Positions 1 to 7,710 of a stretch of DNA of 64,000 nucleotides are shown piece by piece; positions within the stretch are counted from its first letter, which is position 1; each line of letters begins with the position of its first letter. Position numbers and translations under genes: made by a program. The DNA lies in assembly GCA_002423435.1 (NCBI GenBank), contig DIWE01000018.1:59612-123611 (forward strand), written 5' to 3'. The notes below the pieces were generated by a model that made no database searches, had not been told where the DNA came from, and saw nothing but the letters and a program-made list of their open reading frames with translations. This stretch comes from Clostridiales bacterium UBA6114 (GTDB taxonomy: Bacteria > Bacillota > Clostridia > Oscillospirales > Butyricicoccaceae).

Positions 1-1125
1 GCATGTTTCCTCGGCGGCGAGGACCCCCGAATGAAGCCCGACGCACGCGCCGCAGGTCGGGGCGAGAATCTTGGCGCCGGCGTCGATCAAGGTGTCGATA
101 ATGCCGAGATGGATCGCCTGTTTATAAATTTTCTGGGAGCCGGGGGAGACGAGCAGGCGGCAGCCGGACGCCACCTTTCTGCCCTTCAATATTTCCGCGG
201 CGGCCGTAAGGTCGCTTAATCTGCCGCCGGTGCAAGAGCCGATATAGGCCTGGTGGATCACAGTGCCCGCCACGTCCGAAATGTCCGCGACATTGTCGAC
301 CGCATGGGGGCAGGCGACCTGCGGCACAAGCTCCTCGGCCCGGTAGGAATACCGCTTGGTATAGTAGGCGTCCGGGTCGCTTTGGAAAACGGCATACGGT
401 TTTGTATTGCCGAGCGCCTCGAGATAGCTAAGCGTAACCTCGTCGGCGGCGATCAGCCCGGCCTTCGCGCCCGCCTCCACCGCCATGTTGGAAATGCACA
501 TCCGCTCGTCCATGGGGAGGGCGCGGATGGTGCCGCCGCAAAATTCCATTGCCATATAGGTGGCGCCGGAATGGCCGACGTCCCTGATCGTCCGCAAAAT
601 AATATCCTTGGCCATGACGCGCGGGGCAAGGCTTCCTTCCCAGGTGATCAGGATGGATTCGGGGACGCGGAGCCAGATTTCGCCGGTCGCCAGAACTCCC
701 GCGGCCTCGGTGGAGCCGATCCCGGTTCCGAAGCAGCCGAAAGCGCCCGCCGTGCAGGTATGGGAATCGGTGCCGACAAGAAGGGTCCCCGGCAGATCGT
801 AGCCATGCTCACCAAGCACCTGATGGCAGGGACCGCAGCCCTCGAAGTAAGTAATCCCATGGGAGAGCGCCCATTTCCTGGTAAACGCCACTATCTCCGC
901 CTGGTCGACGATCGCGGAGGGACACAGGTGGTCGGAAATCACAACCGCTTTGGACGAATCCCAGACGTTATCCCCCAAACGCTTGAACGGTTCGGCCGTA
1001 AACCACGGCCCCAGGCCGTCGTCCAGCATGGCGCAGTCCACTTTCGCCGTGATAATATCGCCGTAAGATACTTCACTCTTAGCGCTGCACCGGGCCAATA
1101 TTTTTTCAGCCAGTGTTTTTCCCAT
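1..1125 (-). CDS. Aconitase-family hydro-lyase large subunit (LeuC/DmdA type), 3' end outside window
   Basis: The 375 codons present begin MGKTLAEKILARC and run off the window edge, so the C-terminus is missing. The aconitase signature GTDSHT is visible, and the three cysteines expected to hold the 4Fe-4S cluster are C298 (in SCTGG) and C358/C361 (in PTCGAC). The family includes 3-isopropylmalate dehydratase, homoaconitase and 2,3-dimethylmalate dehydratase large subunits; such large subunits work with a small LeuD-like subunit, which should lie just beyond the left edge. It is the last visible gene of an operon with an HMG-CoA-lyase-like enzyme, a CoA-transferase and a PrpF isomerase. That context argues against leucine synthesis and for hydration of a dicarboxylic acid such as mesaconate or dimethylmaleate (inference). 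A GAGGAG-like site precedes the ATG. Confidence 0.88.
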   Translation of the reverse strand, partial: MGKTLAEKILARCSAKSEVSYGDIITAKVDCAMLDDGLGPWFTAEPFKRLGDNVWDSSKAVVISDHLCPSAIVDQAEIVAFTRKWALSHGITYFEGCGPCHQVLGEHGYDLPGTLLVGTDSHTCTAGAFGCFGTGIGSTEAAGVLATGEIWLRVPESILITWEGSLAPRVMAKDIILRTIRDVGHSGATYMAMEFCGGTIRALPMDERMCISNMAVEAGAKAGLIAADEVTLSYLEALGNTKPYAVFQSDPDAYYTKRYSYRAEELVPQVACPHAVDNVADISDVAGTVIHQAYIGSCTGGRLSDLTAAAEILKGRKVASGCRLLVSPGSQKIYKQAIHLGIIDTLIDAGAKILAPTCGACVGLHSGVLAAEETC

Positions 1126-1181
1126 TTTATATCTCCTCTTAAAATTTGCTCAGTCTGACAGCCGCCGCGGCCGCCTTATGG

Positions 1182-2090
1182 TCAGGCTCCGCAGACGTCG
1201 TCGGCGCCGATATTGATCTGATGCCCGCTATAGCTGCCGCTTATATGAGCGTTTACAAATTTCGCGGTGTTAAGGATCTTGTCGAAGGATATGCCGCTTT
1301 TAAGCCCGCATTTATCCAGAAGATACACAAAATCCTCGGTCGAGGTATTGCCGGAGGCGCCCGGCGCAAAGGGGCATCCGCCCAGGCCGCCGATGGAGGT
1401 CTGGATGTAATTGAGGCCGTTTTGCAGGGCGACCCATGTGTTTAGCATACCCATATTTCTGGTGTCATGAATATGGGCGCCAAATTCCATCGACGGAAAT
1501 TCCCGTTTCGCAGCTTTCAGATAGCGTTCGACCTGGGTGGGGTAGGCGTCGCCGATCGTGTCGGCCAGCTCGACAATGTTCGCGCCGATTTTAATCCCGC
1601 GCTCCATAACGGAAAGCGTCTTTTCAAGAGGGGTTTCCCCTTCAAAGGGACAGGAAAAAGCCGTCGCCAGGCCAAGGATGATCGCCATATCCGGAAACTC
1701 CTGCCGGATTTTTTCAAGCTCCTCAAAGGACTGCTCATGCGTTCGGTTGATGTTTGCCTTGTTATGGGACTGGCTTACCGAAACGACATAGGCGATTTCG
1801 CGGATCCCGCACTGGTAGGCGGCTCTCGCCCCGTACAAATTGGGCACGAGGGCGCCGAAGGTCACGCCGGGATATTTGCCGACGAGGCTTTGCGCCACTT
1901 CCTGCGCGTCGCTCATCTGAGGGACCGCCCTGGGGCTTACAAAAGAGGTGATCTGAACCCTTTTGACCCCCGCGTCCAGGATTTTCTCAATGATCTCGAT
2001 TTTGAGCTTCGTCGGAATGAACTCCTTGATATTCTGGAACCCGTCTCTCGGTCCGACCTCATAGATATCGGGCAATTTCGGAAGGGACAT
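1182..2090 (-). CDS. HMG-CoA lyase-like DRE-TIM enzyme
   Basis: 302 residues, the usual length for hydroxymethylglutaryl-CoA lyases. Near the N-terminus is EVGPRDGFQN (the family's R-D pair), in the middle HIHDTRNMG with metal-binding histidines, and near the C-terminus GGLGGCPFAPGASGN, whose cysteine matches the catalytic loop cysteine. Members cleave 3-hydroxy-3-methyl acyl-CoA thioesters: HMG-CoA to acetyl-CoA plus acetoacetate, or in relatives citramalyl-CoA to acetyl-CoA plus pyruvate. The start ATG overlaps the stop of the upstream CoA-transferase (ATGA), so the two are probably translationally coupled. With the transferase making the thioester, a citramalyl-CoA or methyl-citramalyl-CoA lyase role is plausible, but the substrate is inferred only. 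Confidence 0.88.
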   Translation of the reverse strand: MSLPKLPDIYEVGPRDGFQNIKEFIPTKLKIEIIEKILDAGVKRVQITSFVSPRAVPQMSDAQEVAQSLVGKYPGVTFGALVPNLYGARAAYQCGIREIAYVVSVSQSHNKANINRTHEQSFEELEKIRQEFPDMAIILGLATAFSCPFEGETPLEKTLSVMERGIKIGANIVELADTIGDAYPTQVERYLKAAKREFPSMEFGAHIHDTRNMGMLNTWVALQNGLNYIQTSIGGLGGCPFAPGASGNTSTEDFVYLLDKCGLKSGISFDKILNTAKFVNAHISGSYSGHQINIGADDVCGA

Positions 2091-3283
2091 CAGAAAACCC
2101 CCTGGGCTTCAAGCGCATCGTACTGCGCGCCCTCGATTCCGAGCAGCTCGGAAAGCACCTCTCTGTTGTGCTGCCCCAGAAGGGGCGCGGGGCGGTCAAA
2201 CTGAACCGGTGTTTCGCTCAGCTTGATCTGGTTGCCCGTTATTTTCATTTTGCCCGCTTTCGGATGCTCGATTTCCACAAACATTTCCCTCGCGACCGCG
2301 ATATGCGGGTCTTTCGTCACGCGCTCGATCGTATTGATCGGGCCGGCGGGGACGCCCTTTGCGAGGAGCATGTCGACGGCCTCGTCGATGGTGTAATCCT
2401 TGAGCCAGGACTCGACGATCGCCTTTAACGACGCGTTGTTTTCGACGCGCAGGGGATTACTCTTAAAGCGCTCGTCGTTCGGAAGCTCGGGCATGTTCAT
2501 CACCTCGGCCATCAGGTTAAAGAGCTTGTCGTTGCCCGCGCCGATGACGAGGCTGCCGTCCTTTGCCCGGAAGGAGTCATACGGATAGGAGGCTTCATAG
2601 CGGTTTCCGATCCGCTCCGGGTTTCTGCCGGTCACGAGGTAGATCTGGTTGATGATCTCGAGCGCGGATACGATGGAATCGACCAGCGCAACGTCGACAA
2701 GCTGCCCCTTTCCGGTTTTCCGTTTCGATATGTACGCGGCAAGCACGCCGACCGCGAGGCTGACCCCGGCCATGACGTCCGACATCGCGGTGCCGCTCCG
2801 GGTCGGCTCCCCGCCGGGCCAGCCGGTCGTGCTCATAAGCCCGCCCATGGCCTGTCCGATGATATCGTAGCCCGCCCTGTCCTTATAGGGGCCGTAATGC
2901 CCGAACCCGGAAACGCAGCCGTAGACCAGGCCCGGGTTAATTTCTTTTAAGGTGTCGTATCCGAGCCCCAGCTTTTCCATTACGCCGGGTCGGTAATTTT
3001 CAATTAAAATATCCGCTTTTTTGACGAGCTCCTTCAGAAGCGCTTTGCCCTCCTGCGTTTTTAAGTTCAGGGTTACGCTGCGCTTATTGCGGTTTAAGTT
3101 CATATAGTAAGCGCTTTCCCCATTGACCATGGGGTAGTGCGCCCGGCTGTCGTCCCCTGTTTTCGGCATTTCGATCTTGATGATGTTCGCTCCCAGATCG
3201 GCCAAAAGCATGGAACAGTACGGCCCCGCCAAAACGCGTGTGAGATCGATGACTGTAATTTCCGATAATGCGCCTTGTTTCAA
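2090..3283 (-). CDS. Class III (CaiB/BaiF) acyl-CoA transferase
   Basis: The protein opens KQGALSEITVIDLTRVLAGP and continues with LADLGANIIKIEMP, the classic N-terminus of family III CoA-transferases. The catalytic aspartate region is the stretch around NLKTQEGKALL..., and a GYDIIGQAMGGLMS motif follows. I place the start at a TTG (3283) because alignment-like features begin immediately after it. An upstream in-frame TTG at 3364 would add 27 residues not typical of the family. Neither has a strong Shine-Dalgarno sequence, so the start is uncertain. The gene lies between prpF-like and lyase genes and likely moves CoA from an acyl-CoA donor to the dicarboxylate that the lyase then cleaves. Confidence 0.87.
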   Translation of the reverse strand: MKQGALSEITVIDLTRVLAGPYCSMLLADLGANIIKIEMPKTGDDSRAHYPMVNGESAYYMNLNRNKRSVTLNLKTQEGKALLKELVKKADILIENYRPGVMEKLGLGYDTLKEINPGLVYGCVSGFGHYGPYKDRAGYDIIGQAMGGLMSTTGWPGGEPTRSGTAMSDVMAGVSLAVGVLAAYISKRKTGKGQLVDVALVDSIVSALEIINQIYLVTGRNPERIGNRYEASYPYDSFRAKDGSLVIGAGNDKLFNLMAEVMNMPELPNDERFKSNPLRVENNASLKAIVESWLKDYTIDEAVDMLLAKGVPAGPINTIERVTKDPHIAVAREMFVEIEHPKAGKMKITGNQIKLSETPVQFDRPAPLLGQHNREVLSELLGIEGAQYDALEAQGVF

Positions 3284-3428
3284 TGCTGTACCTACTTTCA
3301 GTTTTAAACGGCTTTGCGCCGCCCGATTTTTAAAAAAGATCCCAGAGGGGGGCGTATCCGGCAATCAAAATCAGGCGGGTGCGCCCCCGGTATAATGCTT
3401 TATTTTATATTTTTGCCCTTCGAAACGC

Positions 3429-4592
3429 TCAGTCTTTTATCCGGCTCGCTTTCACATAGGCGCAGCCGTCCATCAGAATCCTCGCCGTTCTGAATACATT
3501 GATCGTTTTGATTGCCGCCTCGCCGTTTTCGCCATACTCCACGATTGCCTCGACGGGCATCTTCCCCGCGCCGTGTCCGATGAGAAGCACCGGCCGGGTT
3601 TTTGCCTCCTCGCTCAAAAGGTTCCACAAAACGCCGCCCTTTATCCTGGCCGCGGCGCCGGTGCAGGCCGCGCCGCTTCCCGCGTATGTCTTGTTGACAA
3701 GCCCCATGTTATAAACCTTTGAAACAAAATCGATTTCGCCGGCAAGCACTTTTTTCCCCGTAAAGCAGGTGTAGTCGGCAGGCTTGGCGACCGGGCACAA
3801 AAACGGCAGGTAGGGGGTTTCTTTGAGCGAATTCTTCCAGTCGGTGACAAAGCCCAAAAGCTCGCAGGCCTTTCCCCGCACACCCTCGAGCAGCGCGCAC
3901 AGCTCCTTATTGGCTTCAATCTCCTGGGGCGTTTCCGTTCCCGTCATTCCGAGCTCCTCCGCGGGGACAAAAACGCTGATCGACCCCGCGTCTACGATGC
4001 TGGCATGATACTGCCTGCCGTCGAGCTCCAATATATCCTGCGCGTTGCCCGTGGGCAGGAGCTTGCCCGTCTTGCTTCCCACAACCTCGCTCCAGTCGAG
4101 AGCGATCTTCGCGCCCGTTCCGGGAACGCCGTCGATGGCAAAGTCGCCTTCTACAGCGGCCTTTCCCTTTACGACCGGCACCTTTGCCACCATGATCTTC
4201 CCGATGTTTGTAAGATGAATCCTTACGGTCGTATACGGCTCGACCGGGCGCACGAGCCCGTTGTCGATGGCGAAGGGGCCCACGGCCGAGGAGATGTTGC
4301 CGCAGATGCTGTTAAACTCGACGAAGCTTTCGGTCAGGCTCACCTGTCCAAAGGTATAGTCCACATCGGCGTCGGGGCGGGAGGGGGGGCCGATGATCGC
4401 GAGCTTCGAGGTTAAAAGATCCGCGCCTCCAAGACCGTCGATCTGCCTGATATCTGGGCTGCCGAACAGCGCCAGCAGGATTTTTTCCCTGGTGACCGGG
4501 TCCTTCGGCAGTTCATTTTCCATGATGAAAATCGCTTTGCTGGTTCCTCCGCGGGCAATGGAGCATTTTAAGGCAATTGATTCGCTATTCAT
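3429..4592 (-). CDS. PrpF/methylitaconate-isomerase family protein
   Basis: 387 residues. The N-terminal CSIARGGTSKAIFI and the later SICGNISSAVGPFAIDNG are hallmark motifs of the PrpF fold (diaminopimelate-epimerase-like), the latter carrying the conserved active-site cysteine. Known members isomerise C=C bonds in acids such as 2-methylaconitate, 4-oxalomesaconate or 3-methylitaconate. It is the first gene of the operon, with an AGGAGG site 7 bases before the ATG and a consensus promoter about 200 bases upstream. Together with the aconitase-type dehydratase this resembles the Mii-DmdAB step pair of nicotinate fermentation. Here, however, a CoA-transferase plus CoA-lyase would replace the free-acid lyase. 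The substrate is inferred. Confidence 0.88.
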   Translation of the reverse strand: MNSESIALKCSIARGGTSKAIFIMENELPKDPVTREKILLALFGSPDIRQIDGLGGADLLTSKLAIIGPPSRPDADVDYTFGQVSLTESFVEFNSICGNISSAVGPFAIDNGLVRPVEPYTTVRIHLTNIGKIMVAKVPVVKGKAAVEGDFAIDGVPGTGAKIALDWSEVVGSKTGKLLPTGNAQDILELDGRQYHASIVDAGSISVFVPAEELGMTGTETPQEIEANKELCALLEGVRGKACELLGFVTDWKNSLKETPYLPFLCPVAKPADYTCFTGKKVLAGEIDFVSKVYNMGLVNKTYAGSGAACTGAAARIKGGVLWNLLSEEAKTRPVLLIGHGAGKMPVEAIVEYGENGEAAIKTINVFRTARILMDGCAYVKASRIKD

Positions 4593-4646
4593 TCTGATCC
4601 TCCTTTTGAGATATTAGGAAATGTTAAGGTTGGCAGTCGTTTTGTG

Positions 4647-4661
4647 TTGAAAGCGCTTTCT
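4647..4661. promoter_or_regulatory. AAAGCGCTTTC operator/cre-like site 1
   Basis: TTGAAAGCGCTTTCT is a near-perfect palindrome fitting the LacI/CcpA-type catabolite-responsive element pattern (TGNAANCGNNNNCA) at all but the last base. It lies in the untranslated leader of the PrpF operon, where a bound repressor could block elongation. Confidence 0.7.
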
Positions 4662-4774
4662 AAATTCTTGAAAAAAAAAGCGATTCGTAAATATGAAACA
4701 GAAGAACTGACTTCCAAATGCAAATAAAAATGAAAGATTTTCCAAATCAGAAAAATAAGCTAAAGCGTTTTTAC

Positions 4775-4788
4775 GAAAGGGCTTTCAT
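4775..4788. promoter_or_regulatory. Degenerate operator/cre-like site 2
   Basis: GAAAGGGCTTTCAT is a one-base-degraded version of the AAAGCGCTTTC palindrome. It falls immediately downstream of the expected start of transcription for the PrpF operon promoter, a typical repressor position. Confidence 0.5.
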
Positions 4789-4798
4789 TATTGATGTT

Positions 4799-4827
4799 AT
4801 TATATAATTCACTGCAAATATTGTCAA
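4799..4827 (-). promoter_or_regulatory. Sigma-A promoter of the PrpF operon
   Basis: On the minus strand TTGACA (4827-4822) is followed by a 17-base spacer and TATAAT (4804-4799), a perfect vegetative promoter. It points at the gene starting at 4592. The leader of about 200 bases holds two operator-like palindromes, and a third lies upstream. Confidence 0.82.
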
Positions 4828-4957
4828 TTCAAAACTCTACGTTAAAATAAATGAATTTTCGCTATGCAATTTGTTTATTTTTAAAAGATATCTCTGTTGT
4901 TTTCTAGATATAATTCTATTTTATAATTATCTTTCACATTGACTCTGATTGATTTAT

Positions 4958-4972
4958 AGAAAGCGCTTTCAG
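4958..4972. promoter_or_regulatory. AAAGCGCTTTC operator/cre-like site 3
   Basis: AGAAAGCGCTTTCAG contains the same perfect AAAGCGCTTT core as site 1, roughly 165 bases upstream of the minus-strand promoter. With sites 1 and 2 it could support DNA looping by a LacI-family repressor or CcpA. It lies about 135 bases upstream of the divergent plus-strand promoter. Confidence 0.62.
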
Positions 4973-5107
4973 TATTTTAGCGATTTTATGGGATAAATGG
5001 GGTTTTACAGAAATCCCGTAACGGCGGCGCGTCCGAGCCGGCCGGGCATAAAATAAAAAAAATTTGAATTTGCGCAAAAAACACCCCGCCCGGGCGGGCA
5101 AACCGGC

Positions 5108-5135
5108 TTGACAGGCGGGCTTTTTCCGATATAAT
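5108..5135 (+). promoter_or_regulatory. Sigma-A promoter of the glycosylation cluster
   Basis: TTGACA (5108-5113), a 16-base spacer and TATAAT (5130-5135) on the plus strand, about 95 bases before the ATG at 5229. The stretch 4593-5228 holds only this, the minus-strand promoter and the operator palindromes; I see no gene in it. Confidence 0.7.
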
Positions 5136-5228
5136 TGCTGGCAAGGGGCAATGTTCCCGTCACGCCTCCGCCCCCACGATTTTCCGCGCCGCGGCGGAGG
5201 AAGTATTGATTGACCGGGAGAAAATGAA

Positions 5229-7067
5229 ATGGAAAAAGCGTTGGACAAATTAAACAGATTGGACCGCAAAACCGTGATGATCCTGGTTTTTGCTTTATTC
5301 GTCATCTCGAGCGTCCTGCGGGCGGCTTTGGCCTCCTACCCGAAATCGCTGCAGATCTATCCGGACGAGATCCGGTATATCGACATTTCCAGAAGCTTAT
5401 TTGCCGGCGACGGAATCAAGGTCCACAACGTGCACATGAATTTCGACCAGATCCTGTACCCGCTATTTATCCTTCCGTTCAGCTTCATCAAGGATCAGGT
5501 TCTGCAAGTAAAGGCGATCACCGTATTCAACTCCGTTTTAATCTCGTCCGTCCTCTTCCCCGTATTTCTGCTGGGCAGACGGATCTTAAGGGACAATTCC
5601 ACTCTGCTGCTATTGGTTTTAACGGTATTCGTTTTGCCGGATCTGTCCATGTCGGCCACGTTTATGTCGGAGAATTTGTTTTATCCGCTGTCCGCGTGGC
5701 TTATTTTTTTTGTCTTCCGGTTCTTTGAAAGCGAGGAAAAAAAAGACGGGATACTCTACTGCGTTCTTTGCGCGTTTTTTTGCTTTCTTTTGTATCTGGT
5801 CAAGGTCGTGGCCGTCTATTTTATCGGGGCCTTTCTCTTCGCTCTGGCCTTCGACTGCCTGTTTACGAAAAAAAATCCGGTGAGGCAAAACATAAGGTAC
5901 GGCATCCTCTTCTGCCTGGTCGCGGGCGGGACGATCCTGGGATATAAGCTCCTATTGTTCTTATTGCTGGGGCCGGGCGTTTCCTCCTATACCGGAAACC
6001 GCAGGCTGTCCGTTTATGACTTAAACACGTTCATTTACTTTTTTTATGCGAACATTTACAACGGGATGCTCGCTCTGACCGCCTTTTTCTATTTCCCCGT
6101 CGTCATGCCGCTGATCCGGTTTAGGCGGTTTTGCAAAAGCGAAAGGAACCTATTGGTTTTCGCAGCCGTCTCACTTATTGCCATGATCGTTATCATTACC
6201 CTGAGCATCTCCTTAAACGAAGATTATCCGAAGATGTATATGCGGCAGCACACGCGCTATTACGCACCGCTTTTGATTCCTTTTCTGACTCTGTTTTTCA
6301 AGGAGCTCTTTGCAAAAGGGGCCTACGAGGAGGGCGATCCGCCAAAAAAGCGCGCGGCGGTGCTTATCGCGCTGACGGTTTTCTCCTGCATGATTGTTTT
6401 ATGCGTATTCCGTTTTTTTTCGAACGTGTGCATCGACGGGGTCCTGCTGCAAACGTTAAGCTCCCTCGGCGAAAAGTATGCGAAAATCACCGGAGACCCG
6501 AACGAATTTCACGTCACATGGCAGCTTATGCTCGCAAAGGGCCTTTTGGTTTTGGGCGCCGCCGCGTTCACGGTGCTTTTTTTAAGGGAACGAACCAGAA
6601 AAGCGGGATCGCGCGTATTTGTCGTGCTGATCGTCCTTGTAAGCGTCCTGAACAACTTCTTTGCCATGAAGGAGTTTAAGCGCATCTATGAAAAATCGCC
6701 CGACCAGATCGGCCAGGCAATCGCAATCAACCAATATCTCGAAAAAAACGGCGGGAACGTCCTTGTGATCACCGACGGCTATAATCCCGTGCTCGACACC
6801 TACCTCACCGTGCCCGTCTATTGGACGAAAAAAAGCGAGGCTCTGAAGCTAATTGAAAACCGGGAGTTCATCGACCTTTCGGAGCAGAAAATCATCAGCA
6901 ATTACCCCTCGACCCCATATGAGGATCTTAAAGAGGCGGACTATATTATCACCGACAACAGCGTGCGCGTCGACGAAGCGTCGCATGAGGAAATCGAGCT
7001 CGAAGGCGTAACCAGATTCAATATTTATAAAAACAGTGAAAAGACCAAATTATATCTTACGAAATGA
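5229..7067 (+). CDS. Polytopic GT-C-type glycosyltransferase (PMT/ArnT-like)
   Basis: 612 residues with about a dozen hydrophobic segments beginning with VMILVFALFVISSVLRAAL. After the first segment comes YPDEIRYIDISRSLF, an acidic loop of the kind that carries the catalytic residues of GT-C enzymes of the PMT_2/GT39 class. These enzymes sit in the membrane and move a sugar from a polyprenyl-phosphate carrier to an extracellular acceptor. The C-terminal 120 residues are soluble. Followed by a GtrA-type flippase and a GT2 enzyme, the gene fits the transferase slot of a three-component Gtr-type glycosylation system. The sugar and acceptor are unknown. A long imperfect palindrome separates it from the next gene. 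Confidence 0.75.
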   Translation: MEKALDKLNRLDRKTVMILVFALFVISSVLRAALASYPKSLQIYPDEIRYIDISRSLFAGDGIKVHNVHMNFDQILYPLFILPFSFIKDQVLQVKAITVFNSVLISSVLFPVFLLGRRILRDNSTLLLLVLTVFVLPDLSMSATFMSENLFYPLSAWLIFFVFRFFESEEKKDGILYCVLCAFFCFLLYLVKVVAVYFIGAFLFALAFDCLFTKKNPVRQNIRYGILFCLVAGGTILGYKLLLFLLLGPGVSSYTGNRRLSVYDLNTFIYFFYANIYNGMLALTAFFYFPVVMPLIRFRRFCKSERNLLVFAAVSLIAMIVIITLSISLNEDYPKMYMRQHTRYYAPLLIPFLTLFFKELFAKGAYEEGDPPKKRAAVLIALTVFSCMIVLCVFRFFSNVCIDGVLLQTLSSLGEKYAKITGDPNEFHVTWQLMLAKGLLVLGAAAFTVLFLRERTRKAGSRVFVVLIVLVSVLNNFFAMKEFKRIYEKSPDQIGQAIAINQYLEKNGGNVLVITDGYNPVLDTYLTVPVYWTKKSEALKLIENREFIDLSEQKIISNYPSTPYEDLKEADYIITDNSVRVDEASHEEIELEGVTRFNIYKNSEKTKLYLTK

Positions 7068-7088
7068 CCGCGGCGCGGCAGGCCTTTT

Positions 7089-7253
7089 TAGATAGTGTCT
7101 ACATGGGCTGAAATGTCTGGATTTTAAGCGGATTTTTCGCAAGGCAAGGCAAATTTTCGCAGGCATAATTGGTTTATGGCAAGAAAATTTAACGAAGCAT
7201 GGCGAAAAATCCACCAAAAGACGGGCGTTTTGATCTTGTGTAGACACTATCTA
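7089..7253. repeat. 165-bp imperfect palindromic (MITE-like) element
   Basis: Perfect 15-base terminal inverted repeats, TAGATAGTGTCTACA at 7089-7103 and its complement at 7239-7253, enclose further paired segments (GGATTTTTCGC at 7130-7140 against GCGAAAAATCC at 7202-7212). The whole unit could fold into one long hairpin. There is no coding capacity of its own. It sits between two genes of one operon, ending 4 bases before the first possible start of the GtrA-like gene, and may have replaced that gene's native leader. Confidence 0.72.
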
Positions 7254-7257
7254 GGGA

Positions 7258-7698
7258 ATGCCGGCCGGGAAAACGGGTGGCGATCGTTTGCGCACAGAGG
7301 ATCAAAAGTTAAAAAAATCCGGGAGAGCGCGGGAAATATTCCGCTTTATCGTGGGCGGCGCGGTCACGTTTCCGGTCGATTACGGGGCGCTCTATTTCCT
7401 TACGGAGTTTATGGGCGTATATTATCTGATTTCGTCCGCTTTGAGCTTTGCCGCATCGGTCATTGTCAATTATTTGATCTGCGCGCTCTGGGTATTCGAG
7501 GGGGCGACGGGTACCGGAAGAAAGGCGAAGCTTATTTTCGCGGCATCCAGCATCGTCGGGCTGGGCATCAACCAATTACTCATGTGGGTTCTGGTCGATC
7601 GGGCGGGGCTATATTATATGATCGCGAAAATCATATCGACCGTCTCGGTAATGGCCTGGAATTACGTTATGAAGCGCAGGGCGCTATACTTGCGGTAA
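7258..7698 (+). CDS. GtrA-family membrane protein
   Basis: A small protein with four predicted membrane helices; FRFIVGGAVTFPVDYGALYFL is the typical GtrA start. GtrA proteins are thought to flip polyprenyl-phosphate-linked sugars across the membrane. The start is uncertain: the ATG at 7258 lies directly against the right arm of the palindromic element and has no good ribosome site. A TTG at 7288 (LRTEDQKLKKSG...) preceded by a GGTGG motif is an alternative that leaves a normal-length GtrA. Neighbours are the GT-C protein and the GT2 enzyme 12 bases downstream. Confidence 0.85.
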   Translation: MPAGKTGGDRLRTEDQKLKKSGRAREIFRFIVGGAVTFPVDYGALYFLTEFMGVYYLISSALSFAASVIVNYLICALWVFEGATGTGRKAKLIFAASSIVGLGINQLLMWVLVDRAGLYYMIAKIISTVSVMAWNYVMKRRALYLR

Positions 7699-7710
7699 AG
7701 GAGAGCCAGA

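Noticed and set aside
1..1125. Assignment as leucine-pathway LeuC
   Set aside because: Neighbours are a CoA-transferase, CoA-lyase and PrpF isomerase rather than leuA, leuB or ilv genes, so the specific name is withheld.
253..1158. 301-codon plus-strand open frame opposite the aconitase-type gene
   Set aside because: No ribosome site or family; the minus frame has clear aconitase motifs and cluster cysteines.
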